Under the pieces are notes generated by a model, which made no database searches, was not told the origin of the DNA, and was given only the letters and a program-made list of their open reading frames with translations. This document shows, piece after piece, positions 45,394 through 52,774 of a stretch of DNA of 64,000 nt (its first letter is position 1; each line of letters opens with the position of its first letter). Source of the stretch: Rhabdothermincola sediminis. GTDB taxonomy: Bacteria > Actinomycetota > Acidimicrobiia > Acidimicrobiales > Acidimicrobilacustridaceae. Position numbers and translations under genes: made by a program. Where the stretch lies: positions 121,001 to 185,000 of the forward strand of contig NZ_JACFSZ010000005.1 in NCBI RefSeq assembly GCF_014805525.1. The letters run 5' to 3'.

Positions 45394-46208
45394 TGGCCGG
45401 GCCGCGACTCGACGTGGCCCATCGGGCCTTCCGGGACCGGCGCCGAGCCCGGTTCTGGTGGGTGCTCGGTTCGGTGCTCTACTGCCTGGCGATCGTGGCG
45501 GCGTTCCCGTCGATGAAGGGGCAACAGGACATCAACCGGATCCTCCAGGACTACCCGCCGGAGTTGCTGGCGCTCTTCGCAGGGGGCGAGACGACCTTCG
45601 ACCTGGCTTCGGCCGCGGACTACCTGAACAGCCAGCTCTTCGCCCTGGTCGCGCCGTTGCTGCTCACCATCCTGGCCATCGGGTTCGCGGCGGGCACCCT
45701 CGCCGGGGAGGAGGAGCGGGGCACGCTCGACCTGGTGCTCTCCTACCCGGTCACCCGGGCCAGCGTGGTGCTGCAGAAGGCGCTGGTGCTGGTGGCCGAG
45801 GTGGTGGTCCTGGCCGCGGTCATCTACCTGGTCACCTTCGGCGTAGGTCGGGCGTTCGGCGTCGCGCTGCCGCTGGCCGAGGTGGCGGCCTCGGGCCTGG
45901 GGCAGGTCCTGCTCGGGGTGCTGTTCGGTTTGCTGGCGCTCGCCGCCGGGGCCGCGACCGGGTCACGGGCGCTGGCCATCGGGGTCGGCGCCGGCGCGGC
46001 TGCGGCCACGTACCTGCTCGGCTCGCTGGCCCCGGTGGTGTCGTGGCTCGAGCCGTTCAAGTGGATCTCGCCCTTCTACTTCGCCACCGGGGAGAACCCG
46101 CTGGCCAACGGCCTGCCCTGGTGGAGGGTGCTGGTGCTGGTGGGTTCGGCTGCGCTGTTCCTGGGGGCGGCGGTGGCGGCGTTCGAGCGGCGGGACCTGC
46201 GAGGATGA
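45393..46208 (+). CDS. ABC-2 type transporter permease
   Basis: The 271-residue product has six likely membrane segments and the ABC-2 hallmark after the second, AGEEERGTLDLVLSYPVTRASVVLQKAL. There is a long extracellular-facing first loop (about 40-90, MKGQQDINRILQDYPPELLALFAGGE). The ATG shares its first base with the stop of the ATPase gene. This architecture is typical of daunorubicin/polyether/bacitracin-like exporters, but specificity cannot be inferred. Confidence 0.92.
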   Translation: MAGPRLDVAHRAFRDRRRARFWWVLGSVLYCLAIVAAFPSMKGQQDINRILQDYPPELLALFAGGETTFDLASAADYLNSQLFALVAPLLLTILAIGFAAGTLAGEEERGTLDLVLSYPVTRASVVLQKALVLVAEVVVLAAVIYLVTFGVGRAFGVALPLAEVAASGLGQVLLGVLFGLLALAAGAATGSRALAIGVGAGAAAATYLLGSLAPVVSWLEPFKWISPFYFATGENPLANGLPWWRVLVLVGSAALFLGAAVAAFERRDLRG

Positions 46209-46249
46209 CGCCGGACAGGCCGGCGGGACCAGTGGCCGTGTCCGGCGTC
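46207..46249. terminator. Bidirectional hairpin between the ABC permease and the DUF1844-like gene
   Basis: GACGCCGGACA (46207-46217) and TGTCCGGCGTC (46239-46249) are perfect 11-bp inverted repeats with a 21-nt loop that itself contains GGCC repeats. The arms overlap both stop codons (46206-46208 and 46248-46250). Confidence 0.6.
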
Positions 46250-46697
46250 AGGCCGGCGTCCCGCCGGGGGCCTCCTGACGGACCTGCACGAAGACCATCT
46301 GGGCCTGGGTGAGCGCCTGGCGTAGCGCCGGGCCGTTCTCGCCCAGCCGGTCACCGACCGCGTCGAGGACACCCGCCATGGCATCGATCGCCAGCTGTGC
46401 CTCCTCGAACTTCGGTCGCTCCTGGCCGAGGTGGAGCATCGCGAGCTCGTAGAGACCAGCGATGTGGTTGGCCACGACCTGCGCGGCCGGCGCGGCCACG
46501 ATCTGGCGCTGTGCCTCGGCCATCTGGGCGATCATCTCCTCGGCCCTCGCCCGCTCCTCCGGGCTGAGGTGGTCGAGGTCGGGCCCTCCCACCACCCCGG
46601 CGACACCCTCCCCGCGACCCTCCTGGGGCGGCCGCCGGCGCTGCTCGTCGCGGCCGCGGTTCACGGGTACTTCTCCACCGGGGGTCCACAGGCTCAT
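46248..46697 (-). CDS. DUF1844-like protein
   Basis: In this 149-residue product, residues 1-45 are polar and low-complexity; the remainder is helical with a DUF1844-like pattern (VVANHIAGLYELAMLHLG..., LAIDAMAGVLDAVGDRLGE, LRQALTQAQMVFVQV). The family has no known function, and a gene of this type is usually found beside infC in actinobacteria. Here it is divergent from the infC leader. The ATG has GGAG 5 nt upstream. Confidence 0.75.
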   Translation of the reverse strand: MSLWTPGGEVPVNRGRDEQRRRPPQEGRGEGVAGVVGGPDLDHLSPEERARAEEMIAQMAEAQRQIVAAPAAQVVANHIAGLYELAMLHLGQERPKFEEAQLAIDAMAGVLDAVGDRLGENGPALRQALTQAQMVFVQVRQEAPGGTPA

Positions 46698-46785
46698 CGA
46701 AGCTCCGATCGACGGTCGGGTGGGTGGGTGCGTGCGGTTGGCCCGACGACGCCTGCCGGAGGTCGCCGTCGCCAGACCTCCCTGG

Positions 46786-46791
46786 TACTCT
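46786..46791 (+). promoter_or_regulatory. Possible -10 TACTCT of the infC operon
   Basis: TACTCT would start transcription at about 46798 and give infC a leader of about 210 nt. No -35 is recognisable. The assignment rests on position upstream of the leader reading frame. Confidence 0.35.
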
Positions 46792-46818
46792 AGGGCGCTG
46801 CAACCGAAGGAAAGCGGG

Positions 46819-46890
46819 GTGCCTCACCGAGGTGTCCCCACCCGGCCACCGGCTCGCCGAGTGCGCCGGGTCGATTCCCACGATGGGTGA
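46819..46890 (+). other. Possible 23-residue infC leader peptide
   Basis: GTG 46819 has GAAGGAA about 7 nt upstream and the frame ends at TGA 46888-46890. The predicted peptide is Arg/Pro-rich (six Arg, four Pro). The stop lies inside the 5' arm of the 46885-46908 hairpin, and GCCTCACC just after the start codon (46821-46828) can pair with GGTGAGGC (46886-46893) in that arm. This is an attenuator-like arrangement; expression is unproven. Confidence 0.4.
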
Positions 46891-46948
46891 GGCGTCGGCG
46901 CCTCACCCGGGTTCGGGCGTCGGCTTCCCGGCGCCCGTTCGTCATTTT
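46885..46948 (+). promoter_or_regulatory. Two hairpins in the infC leader
   Basis: Hairpin 1: GGGTGAGGCG (46885-46894), TCGG loop, CGCCTCACCC (46899-46908), a perfect 10-bp stem. Hairpin 2: CGGGCG (46914-46919) with CGCCCG (46932-46937), followed by TTCGTCATTTT, a weak terminator shape. They precede the infC ribosome-binding site by about 45 nt. Together with the leader frame they account for the 311-nt gene-free stretch 46698-47008. Confidence 0.6.
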
Positions 46949-47008
46949 CGGGCGTACCCATTGACCGAGCGCAAGGAGACGACGCGCATTGACGAGGAGT
47001 GAACGGCG

Positions 47009-47647
47009 ATAGCGACCGCCAGCAGCGAGCCCAGGATCAACGACCGCATCCGAGCCCGGGAGGTGCGCCTCGTCGCACCCGACGGGAGCCAGGTGGGGAT
47101 CAAGCCCCTGCCGGAGGCACTGGCCATGGCCCGCGATCTCGGATTGGACCTGGTGGAGGTGGCCGACAAGGCGACCCCGCCCGTCTGCCGGATCATGGAC
47201 TACGGCAAGTACAAGTACGAGGCGGCTCAGCGGGCCAAGGAGTCACGCCGCAAGAGCACCAACGTCGTGGTCAAGGAGATGAAGTACCGGCCGAAGATCG
47301 GCCACGCGGACTTCGAGACCAAGACCCGGCAGATCGAGCGGTTCCTCGCCGAGGGTCACAAGGTGAAGGTCACCATCATGTTCCGCGGGCGGGAGATGCA
47401 GCACCCCGAGCTGGGCAAGCGGATCCTGGACGACGTGGCCGAGCATGTGGCTCACCTGGCTCGGGTGGAGGTCTACCCGAAGCTCGACGGCCGCAACATG
47501 ACCATGGTGCTCGCCCCGGACAAGCGGGCGCAGGCCGCGGCCGAACGCAAGCGGGCAGCGGTCCCGGCTGATCCGGCCGACAACGGTGGTTCCGCAGCGG
47601 TGCCCGCGGTCGAGCCCGCGGGCACCGAAGGCGAGCCGTCGACCTGA
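47009..47647 (+). CDS. infC: Translation initiation factor IF-3, ATA start codon
   Basis: IF3 binds the 30S subunit and proofreads initiation. The conserved N-terminus [21 protein letters not shown] is in frame back to ATA 47009, and an in-frame TGA at 47000-47002 excludes anything earlier; no ATG, GTG or TTG lies between. GAGGAG (46994-46999) is 9 nt upstream of ATA. The 212-residue product has the N-domain ([42 protein letters not shown]) and C-domain ([25 protein letters not shown]...[16 protein letters not shown]) with a 45-residue Ala/Pro tail. Non-canonical infC starts underlie IF3 autoregulation. Confidence 0.93.
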   Translation: MATASSEPRINDRIRAREVRLVAPDGSQVGIKPLPEALAMARDLGLDLVEVADKATPPVCRIMDYGKYKYEAAQRAKESRRKSTNVVVKEMKYRPKIGHADFETKTRQIERFLAEGHKVKVTIMFRGREMQHPELGKRILDDVAEHVAHLARVEVYPKLDGRNMTMVLAPDKRAQAAAERKRAAVPADPADNGGSAAVPAVEPAGTEGEPST

Positions 47648-47659
47648 TCCGAGCCCGAC

Positions 47660-47685
47660 GCCGACCGACATCGCCGACCGACATC
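47660..47685 (+). repeat. 13-bp tandem repeat in the infC-rpmI spacer
   Basis: GCCGACCGACATC occurs twice in tandem (47660-47672, 47673-47685) followed by a partial third unit. The rest of the 101-nt spacer contains only the rpmI ribosome-binding site (GGAG before ACAGCC). It could be an L20-binding or simple slippage feature. Confidence 0.6.
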
Positions 47686-47748
47686 GCCGAGCGAGGGGGT
47701 GAACGCCCCGTCAGTCGTTCGTGCGCCAGCATCGACCGGAGAACAGCC

Positions 47749-47943
47749 ATGCCGAAGATGAAGACCCACCGTGGTGCCGCCAAGCGCTTCAAGCGAACGG
47801 GCACCGGCAAGATCGTGCGCCGGAAGGCGAACCTGAACCACATCCTCGAGAAGAAGAGCCCCCGCCGGAAGCGGCGATTGCACGGCCACACCGAGGTGGC
47901 TCCTGGTGACCTGAGCCACGTTCGCCGGCAGCTCGGCGGCTGA
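47749..47943 (+). CDS. rpmI: 50S ribosomal protein L35
   Basis: This 64-residue very basic protein starts [21 protein letters not shown] and has the L35 core [21 protein letters not shown] precedes the ATG. It sits between infC and rplT in the universal order. Confidence 0.97.
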   Translation: MPKMKTHRGAAKRFKRTGTGKIVRRKANLNHILEKKSPRRKRRLHGHTEVAPGDLSHVRRQLGG

Positions 47944-48020
47944 GCCGATCCTCCCCGCCGCCGCGCCCCGCCGCGGCGCGTGCCCCTGACCCGTCGTCCT
48001 TCCCCCGAAAGGAGCCTCAG

Positions 48021-48383
48021 ATGGCGAGAGTGAAGCGAGCCGTGTCGAGCAAGAAACATCGCCGCTCCACGCTCGAGCGCGCCAAGGGCTACTACGGCAA
48101 CAAGAGCCGTTCGTACCGAGCCGCCAACGAGCAGGTGATGCACTCCCTGCAGTACGCCTACCGCGATCGCCGGGCCCGCAAGGGCGAGTTCCGCCGCTTG
48201 TGGATCCAGCGGATCAACGCGGCCTGCCGCCTGAACGGCACGACCTACAGCCAGTTCATCAACGGTCTGAAGGCTGCTCGGGTCGACGTGGATCGCAAGG
48301 TCCTGGCTGAGCTGGCGGTCTCGGATCCGTCCGCCTTCGCGGCGCTGGTCGAGAAGGCCTCGAAGGCGACGGCCGGCGCCTGA
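48021..48383 (+). CDS. rplT: 50S ribosomal protein L20
   Basis: L20 is an early 23S rRNA assembly protein and, in some bacteria, an autoregulator of this operon. The 120-residue protein has the basic helical N-terminus [42 protein letters not shown] and C-domain [48 protein letters not shown] lies 6 nt before the ATG. The 77-nt spacer to rpmI is C/G-rich with no clear stem. Confidence 0.97.
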   Translation: MARVKRAVSSKKHRRSTLERAKGYYGNKSRSYRAANEQVMHSLQYAYRDRRARKGEFRRLWIQRINAACRLNGTTYSQFINGLKAARVDVDRKVLAELAVSDPSAFAALVEKASKATAGA

Positions 48384-48403
48384 GCGCCGGGGAGGCTCCC
48401 TCC

Positions 48404-49270
48404 GTGCCCTCCGCACCGAGCCCGCTGTCGGCTCGGAACCCGGCGGTCCAGCACCTGCGGCGCCTGTTCGGGCGCCGCAGGTCGCGTTCGGAGCACGGGC
48501 AGTACGTCGTCGAGGGGCCGACGCTGGTTCTCGAGGCCCTTGCCAGCGGTGTCGAGGTGGTCGAGGTCTACCTCGACGCGGGAGCCCCGGGAGGCGGTGT
48601 GCTCGCCGAGGTGGTGATGCGCGCCGAGGAGCGTGGAGTGCCGGTGCGACACCTGGCTCCGGGCGTGCTCGGCCGGATCGCCGATGCGGTCACCCCACAG
48701 CCGGCCATGGCCGTCGTGGCCGGTCGGCCGATGTCTCTCGACGAGCTCGTGGGGCAGGCTCGTGGAGGGATGGTGCTCGTGCTGGCGGGTGTCGCCGATC
48801 CCGGCAACGCGGGCACCCTCGTGCGCACCGCGGAGGCGGTCGGTGCAAGCGGGGTGGTGTTCGGCGGAGCCTCGGTCGACCCGCTCTCGCCGAAGACCAT
48901 CCGCTCCTCCGCAGGGTCGCTGTTCCGGGTACCGGTCGCCACCTCGCCCGATCCCGCCACCGCCGTCGCCGTGCTGCGGGATGCGGGTCTCACGATCGTC
49001 GGCGCCACCCAGTCAGGCGACCGGCCCTTCGACCGCTACCCGTGGCCCGACGATGTGGCCTTGGTGCTGGGCGGTGAGGCCCAGGGTCTGCCGCCGGGCC
49101 TGCTCGGGCCCGCGGACGTGGTGGTGAGCATCCCGATGGCAGGACAGGTCGAGAGCCTGAACGTCGCGGTGGCGGGCTCGCTGCTGTGCTTCGAGTGGGC
49201 GAGGCGGCGCAGCGCCTGGGGCTACGACTCGGCCCGATTTCCAGCTCGCACCTCCACCCCGTTGACCTAG
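48404..49270 (+). CDS. SpoU/TrmH-family rRNA 2'-O-methyltransferase
   Basis: The 288-residue protein has an N-terminal L30e-like substrate-binding domain (about 1-110, RRSRSEHGQYVVEGPTLVLEAL...; EVVEVYLD) and a SPOUT domain with GMVLVLAGVADPGNAGTLVRTAEAVG, DVALVLGGEAQGLP and VSIPMAGQVESLNVAVAGSLLCFEW. The two-domain form and its site between rplT and pheS are typical of rRNA 2'-O-ribose methylases; the exact nucleotide is unknown. The GTG start is 20 nt after rplT. Confidence 0.9.
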   Translation: MPSAPSPLSARNPAVQHLRRLFGRRRSRSEHGQYVVEGPTLVLEALASGVEVVEVYLDAGAPGGGVLAEVVMRAEERGVPVRHLAPGVLGRIADAVTPQPAMAVVAGRPMSLDELVGQARGGMVLVLAGVADPGNAGTLVRTAEAVGASGVVFGGASVDPLSPKTIRSSAGSLFRVPVATSPDPATAVAVLRDAGLTIVGATQSGDRPFDRYPWPDDVALVLGGEAQGLPPGLLGPADVVVSIPMAGQVESLNVAVAGSLLCFEWARRRSAWGYDSARFPARTSTPLT

Positions 49271-49326
49271 CCTGCGGCGATCGACGGATTTGGATGGGCC
49301 GAGCCCGTGACGGCAGGGTGAACGGC

Positions 49327-50373
49327 GTGAGCGACCGGGACCTGATCAGCGAGATCGAGGACACCACGCGAGATGGCGTGGCTCGCATCACCGCTGCCCG
49401 AACGCTGGACGAACTGCGGTCGGTGGAGATCGAGGTGCTGGGCAAGAAGGCCCGACTCACGACCGTGAAGAAGGCGCTGGGAGCGCTCGGCCCCGACCAG
49501 CGCCGGGTGGCCGGCCAGACGCTCAACGAGGCCCGCCGCGCGTTGGAGGCCGCGCTCGCCGACCGTCGATCCGAGCTCGACGCGCTCGCCCGGGCGGAGC
49601 GCCTGGAGCAGGAGCGCCTCGATCTCACCGAGAGCCGTGACCCGGCTCGCCGGGGCCATCACCACCTGGTGACCCAGACCCGTGACCGGCTCGAGGACGT
49701 GTTCGTGGGGATGGGGTTCACCGTCGCCGAGGGGCCCGAGGTCGAGACCGACTTCTACAACTTCGAGGCCCTCAACATCCCCGCGGCCCACCCGGCCCGG
49801 GGCATGTGGGACACGCTCTACGTCGACCTCGGTGAGCCGGAGACGGTGCTGCTGCGCACCCACACCTCGCCGGTGCAGATCCGGGTCATGCAGGCTGCGT
49901 CACCCCCGATCGCCGTTGTCGCGCCCGGACGCGTCTACCGGCGCGACACGGCGGATGCCAGCCACCTACCCGTGTTCCATCAGATCGAAGGCCTGGTCGT
50001 CGACCGCGAGGTGACCTTCGGTGACCTGGCGGGCACGCTCGAGGCCTTCACCACCGCGTACTTCGGTGGCGCGATCCACTCGCGGCTGCGCCCCTCCTAC
50101 TTCCCGTTCACGGAGCCCTCCGCCGAGTACGACATCAACTGCATCATCTGCGAGGGCCAGGGCTGCCGCACCTGTGGTCAGACGGGGTGGTTGGAGCTCG
50201 GCGGCTGCGGCATGGTCCACCCCAACGTCTTCCGCGCCGTGGATCTCGACCCTGAGGAATGGACGGGCTTCGCGTTCGGGTTCGGCATCGATCGGCTGGC
50301 GTTGATGCGACACGGCGTCGACGACATCCGAGAGCTGATGATCAACGACGTCCGGTTCCTGGAGCAGTTCTGA
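49327..50373 (+). CDS. pheS: Phenylalanyl-tRNA synthetase alpha subunit
   Basis: PheS is the catalytic half of (alpha-beta)2 PheRS. From GTG 49327 it has 348 residues: an N-terminal coiled coil (about 1-95), motif 1/2 regions (GHHHLVTQTRDRLEDVFVGMGF; AEGPEVETDFYNFEALNIP; PGRVYRRDTADASHLPVFHQIEGLVVD), the CIICEGQGCRTCGQTGW loop, and motif 3 GFAFGFGIDRLALMRHGVDDIRE. Upstream in-frame starts GTG 49318 and ATG 49294 are possible. AGGG lies 9 nt before the chosen start. Confidence 0.95.
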   Translation: MSDRDLISEIEDTTRDGVARITAARTLDELRSVEIEVLGKKARLTTVKKALGALGPDQRRVAGQTLNEARRALEAALADRRSELDALARAERLEQERLDLTESRDPARRGHHHLVTQTRDRLEDVFVGMGFTVAEGPEVETDFYNFEALNIPAAHPARGMWDTLYVDLGEPETVLLRTHTSPVQIRVMQAASPPIAVVAPGRVYRRDTADASHLPVFHQIEGLVVDREVTFGDLAGTLEAFTTAYFGGAIHSRLRPSYFPFTEPSAEYDINCIICEGQGCRTCGQTGWLELGGCGMVHPNVFRAVDLDPEEWTGFAFGFGIDRLALMRHGVDDIRELMINDVRFLEQF

Positions 50374-50374
50374 C

Positions 50375-52738
50375 GTGAAGGTCCTGCTGTCGTGGTTGCG
50401 GGAGTTCGCGCCCTTCGAGGGCGATCCGGTGATGCTCGGGGAGCAGATGAGCGACCTCGGCATGGCCGTGGAGTCCATCGGACGGCTCGGCGAGGGCCTC
50501 GACGGCATCGTGGTGGCGACGGTCCTCGCGCTCCGGCCCCACCCGGACGCGGACAGGATCCAGCTGGTCGAGGTCGATGCGGGCGACGGTCAGCCGCTGC
50601 AGATCTGCTGCGGCGCCTTCAACATGTCGGTGGGCGACAAGGTCCCGCTGGCGACGTTGGGTACGGTCATGCCCAACGGTCTGCGCATCGAGCGCCGGAA
50701 GCTGCGGGGCGAATGGTCGAACGGCATGCTCTGCTCCGGAGCCGAGCTCGGCCTGGGGACCGATCACAGCGGCATCCTGATCCTCGATCCGACGCTCGAG
50801 GCCGGTACCGATCTGCGCACGGCGCTCGGCATCGAGAACGACGTCCTCTACGACCTCGAGATCAATCCGAACCGGCCGGACGCGATGTCGGTGGCCGGCG
50901 TGGCCCGTGACCTGGCGGCCAGGCTGCGCGTGCCGTTCTCCCTGCCGGATCCCGCGGTGGAGGAGAAGGGCACACCCCTGGAGTCCTTCTCCGTGGAGAT
51001 CCTCGACACCGATCTCTGCGGACGCTTCGTCGCTCGGCTCCTGCGGGGCGTCAGCGTGGGCTCGTCCCCTGCGTGGTTGCGCACCCGCCTGCTGGCGCTG
51101 GGCATGAGGCCCATCAACCACGTGGTGGACGTGTCGAACTACGTGATGCTCGAGCTCGGCCAGCCGAACCACACCTTCGACCTGTCCAAGATCCGCGGCG
51201 GGGGGCTGCGGGTCCGGTGGGCGAAGGATGGCGAGCGCATCGTCACCCTCGACGGTGTGGAGCGCTCGCTTCGTTCGAGCGATGGGGTGGTGGCCGACGG
51301 GGAGGGCACCGCGGTCGCCATCGCCGGGGTGATGGGGGGTCTGTCGACCGAGATCGACCGGTCCACCACCGACGTGCTTCTGGAGATGGCGTGGTGGCAG
51401 CCCATGGCCATCGCCCGCACCTCCAAGCGGCTGGGGCTGCGCTCCGAGGCGTCGGCCCGATTCGAGCGGGGCACCGACCCGGAGGTGATCGACCTCGCCG
51501 CCCGGCGCTTCGCGGAGTTGCTGGTCACCGGGGGCGGCGAGCTGGCACCGGGGGTGATCGACGAGCGGGGCGACCTGCCGGTGCCTCCGACGGTGCGGGT
51601 CCGCACCAGCCGGGTGAACGGCCTGCTGGGGACGTCGTTGAGCACGGCGCAGATCGAGGGCTACCTCGAGCCGATCGGGTTCCGTTGCGAACCGGCTGCG
51701 AGCAGCGGCGGGGAGGAGGCCCTGGCGGTGACGGTGCCATCGTTCCGGCCGGACACCGCCACCGAGACCGACGTCATCGAGGAGGTCGCCCGCCACCTCG
51801 GGTACGGTCAGATCCCCCGCACGCAGCCCACGGCTGTCCGCACGGGCGGCCTCACGGAGAGGCAGCGGGAGCGCCGGCTGGTGCGAGAGGTCATGGTCGG
51901 TTTGGGGGTCGACGAGGCGATGCCCATGCCCTTCCTGGACCCGGGCGATCTGGAGCGCACCGGCAGCCCCCTACCGGGCATCACGATCGCCAACCCCCTG
52001 GCGGCCGAGGAGAGCGTGCTGCGGACCTCGCTGCGCCCGGGTCTGCTCAAGGCGCTCGGGTACAACGCATCCCACCGCAACCTCGGCGTACGCCTCTTCG
52101 AGGTGGGCAAGGTCTTCCGGATGGTCGACGGGCAGGAGCTCCCCGATGAGCCGGAGCACCTGGCGGTCGCGCTGGCTGGGTCCGACGCGTTCGAGGCCGT
52201 CGGCGCCTGGCGGGTACTCGCGGGTGCGCTCGCCGTCGCCGATGCCCGTCTGGAGCAGGTGCCCGTCGCGGGGCTGCACCCCACCAGGTCCGCCCAGGTG
52301 GTGGTGGCCGGTGAGCTGGTCGGGGCAGTGGGGGAGATCGACCCCGCGGTCCTGGCGGGGTTCGGTATCCCTGAGCGAGTGGCGTGGCTGGAGCTGGATC
52401 TGGACCACCTCCTGGGGCTACCGCACGGCGAGCGCCGCTACCGGCCCGTCAGCCGGTATCCCTCGAGCGATCTCGACCTGGCGTTCGAAGTCGACGAGGG
52501 GGTGCCTGCCGCGGAGGTCGAGTCGCTCATCCGATCGAGCGCCGGGGAGCTGCTCTCGTCACTGCGGCTGTTCGACGTGTTCCGGGGCCCTCCGCTGCCC
52601 GAAGGGCGCCGCAGCCTCGCGTACCGCTTGCGGTTGCAGGCCGCGGACCGCACACTGACCGACGACGAGGTGGCAGAGCTGCGCGCCGCCGTGGTGGCGG
52701 CGGTCGAAGCGGCGTTCCCGGCGCGACTCCGGGGCTGA
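50375..52738 (+). CDS. pheT: Phenylalanyl-tRNA synthetase beta subunit
   Basis: The 787-residue protein has LLSWLREFAPFEGD at the N-terminus, an EMAP-like tRNA-binding domain (about 40-150), the B3/4 editing domain (about 210-375, MRPINHVVDVSNYVMLELGQPNHTFD), B5, a catalytic-like core (FLDPGDLERTGSPLPG) and the C-terminal anticodon-binding FDX-ACB domain (about 695-787, YPSSDLDLAFEVDEGVPA). It starts one base after the pheS stop. The argC promoter begins 2 nt after its stop. Confidence 0.96.
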   Translation: MKVLLSWLREFAPFEGDPVMLGEQMSDLGMAVESIGRLGEGLDGIVVATVLALRPHPDADRIQLVEVDAGDGQPLQICCGAFNMSVGDKVPLATLGTVMPNGLRIERRKLRGEWSNGMLCSGAELGLGTDHSGILILDPTLEAGTDLRTALGIENDVLYDLEINPNRPDAMSVAGVARDLAARLRVPFSLPDPAVEEKGTPLESFSVEILDTDLCGRFVARLLRGVSVGSSPAWLRTRLLALGMRPINHVVDVSNYVMLELGQPNHTFDLSKIRGGGLRVRWAKDGERIVTLDGVERSLRSSDGVVADGEGTAVAIAGVMGGLSTEIDRSTTDVLLEMAWWQPMAIARTSKRLGLRSEASARFERGTDPEVIDLAARRFAELLVTGGGELAPGVIDERGDLPVPPTVRVRTSRVNGLLGTSLSTAQIEGYLEPIGFRCEPAASSGGEEALAVTVPSFRPDTATETDVIEEVARHLGYGQIPRTQPTAVRTGGLTERQRERRLVREVMVGLGVDEAMPMPFLDPGDLERTGSPLPGITIANPLAAEESVLRTSLRPGLLKALGYNASHRNLGVRLFEVGKVFRMVDGQELPDEPEHLAVALAGSDAFEAVGAWRVLAGALAVADARLEQVPVAGLHPTRSAQVVVAGELVGAVGEIDPAVLAGFGIPERVAWLELDLDHLLGLPHGERRYRPVSRYPSSDLDLAFEVDEGVPAAEVESLIRSSAGELLSSLRLFDVFRGPPLPEGRRSLAYRLRLQAADRTLTDDEVAELRAAVVAAVEAAFPARLRG

Positions 52739-52739
52739 G

Positions 52740-52768
52740 TTGCATATTCATACGTAAAGACGTATGAT
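52740..52768 (+). promoter_or_regulatory. arg operon promoter with overlapping palindrome (candidate ArgR operator)
   Basis: TTGCAT (52740-52745), 17 nt, TATGAT (52763-52768); the predicted +1 is the A of the argC ATG at 52775. CATACGT-AAAG-ACGTATG (52749-52766) is a perfect 7-bp inverted repeat in the spacer and -10. TGCATA and ATTCAT resemble ARG-box half sites, and argR is in the operon. The AT-rich stretch stands out in a GC-rich region. Confidence 0.75.
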
Positions 52769-52774
52769 GACTGG

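Noticed and set aside
46999..47571. GTG-started 190-codon frame with the GAGGAG site, shifted against infC
   Set aside because: It shares the ribosome-binding site but encodes a Gln/Arg/Gly-rich shadow; the infC frame carries the conserved IF3 sequence from the ATA start.
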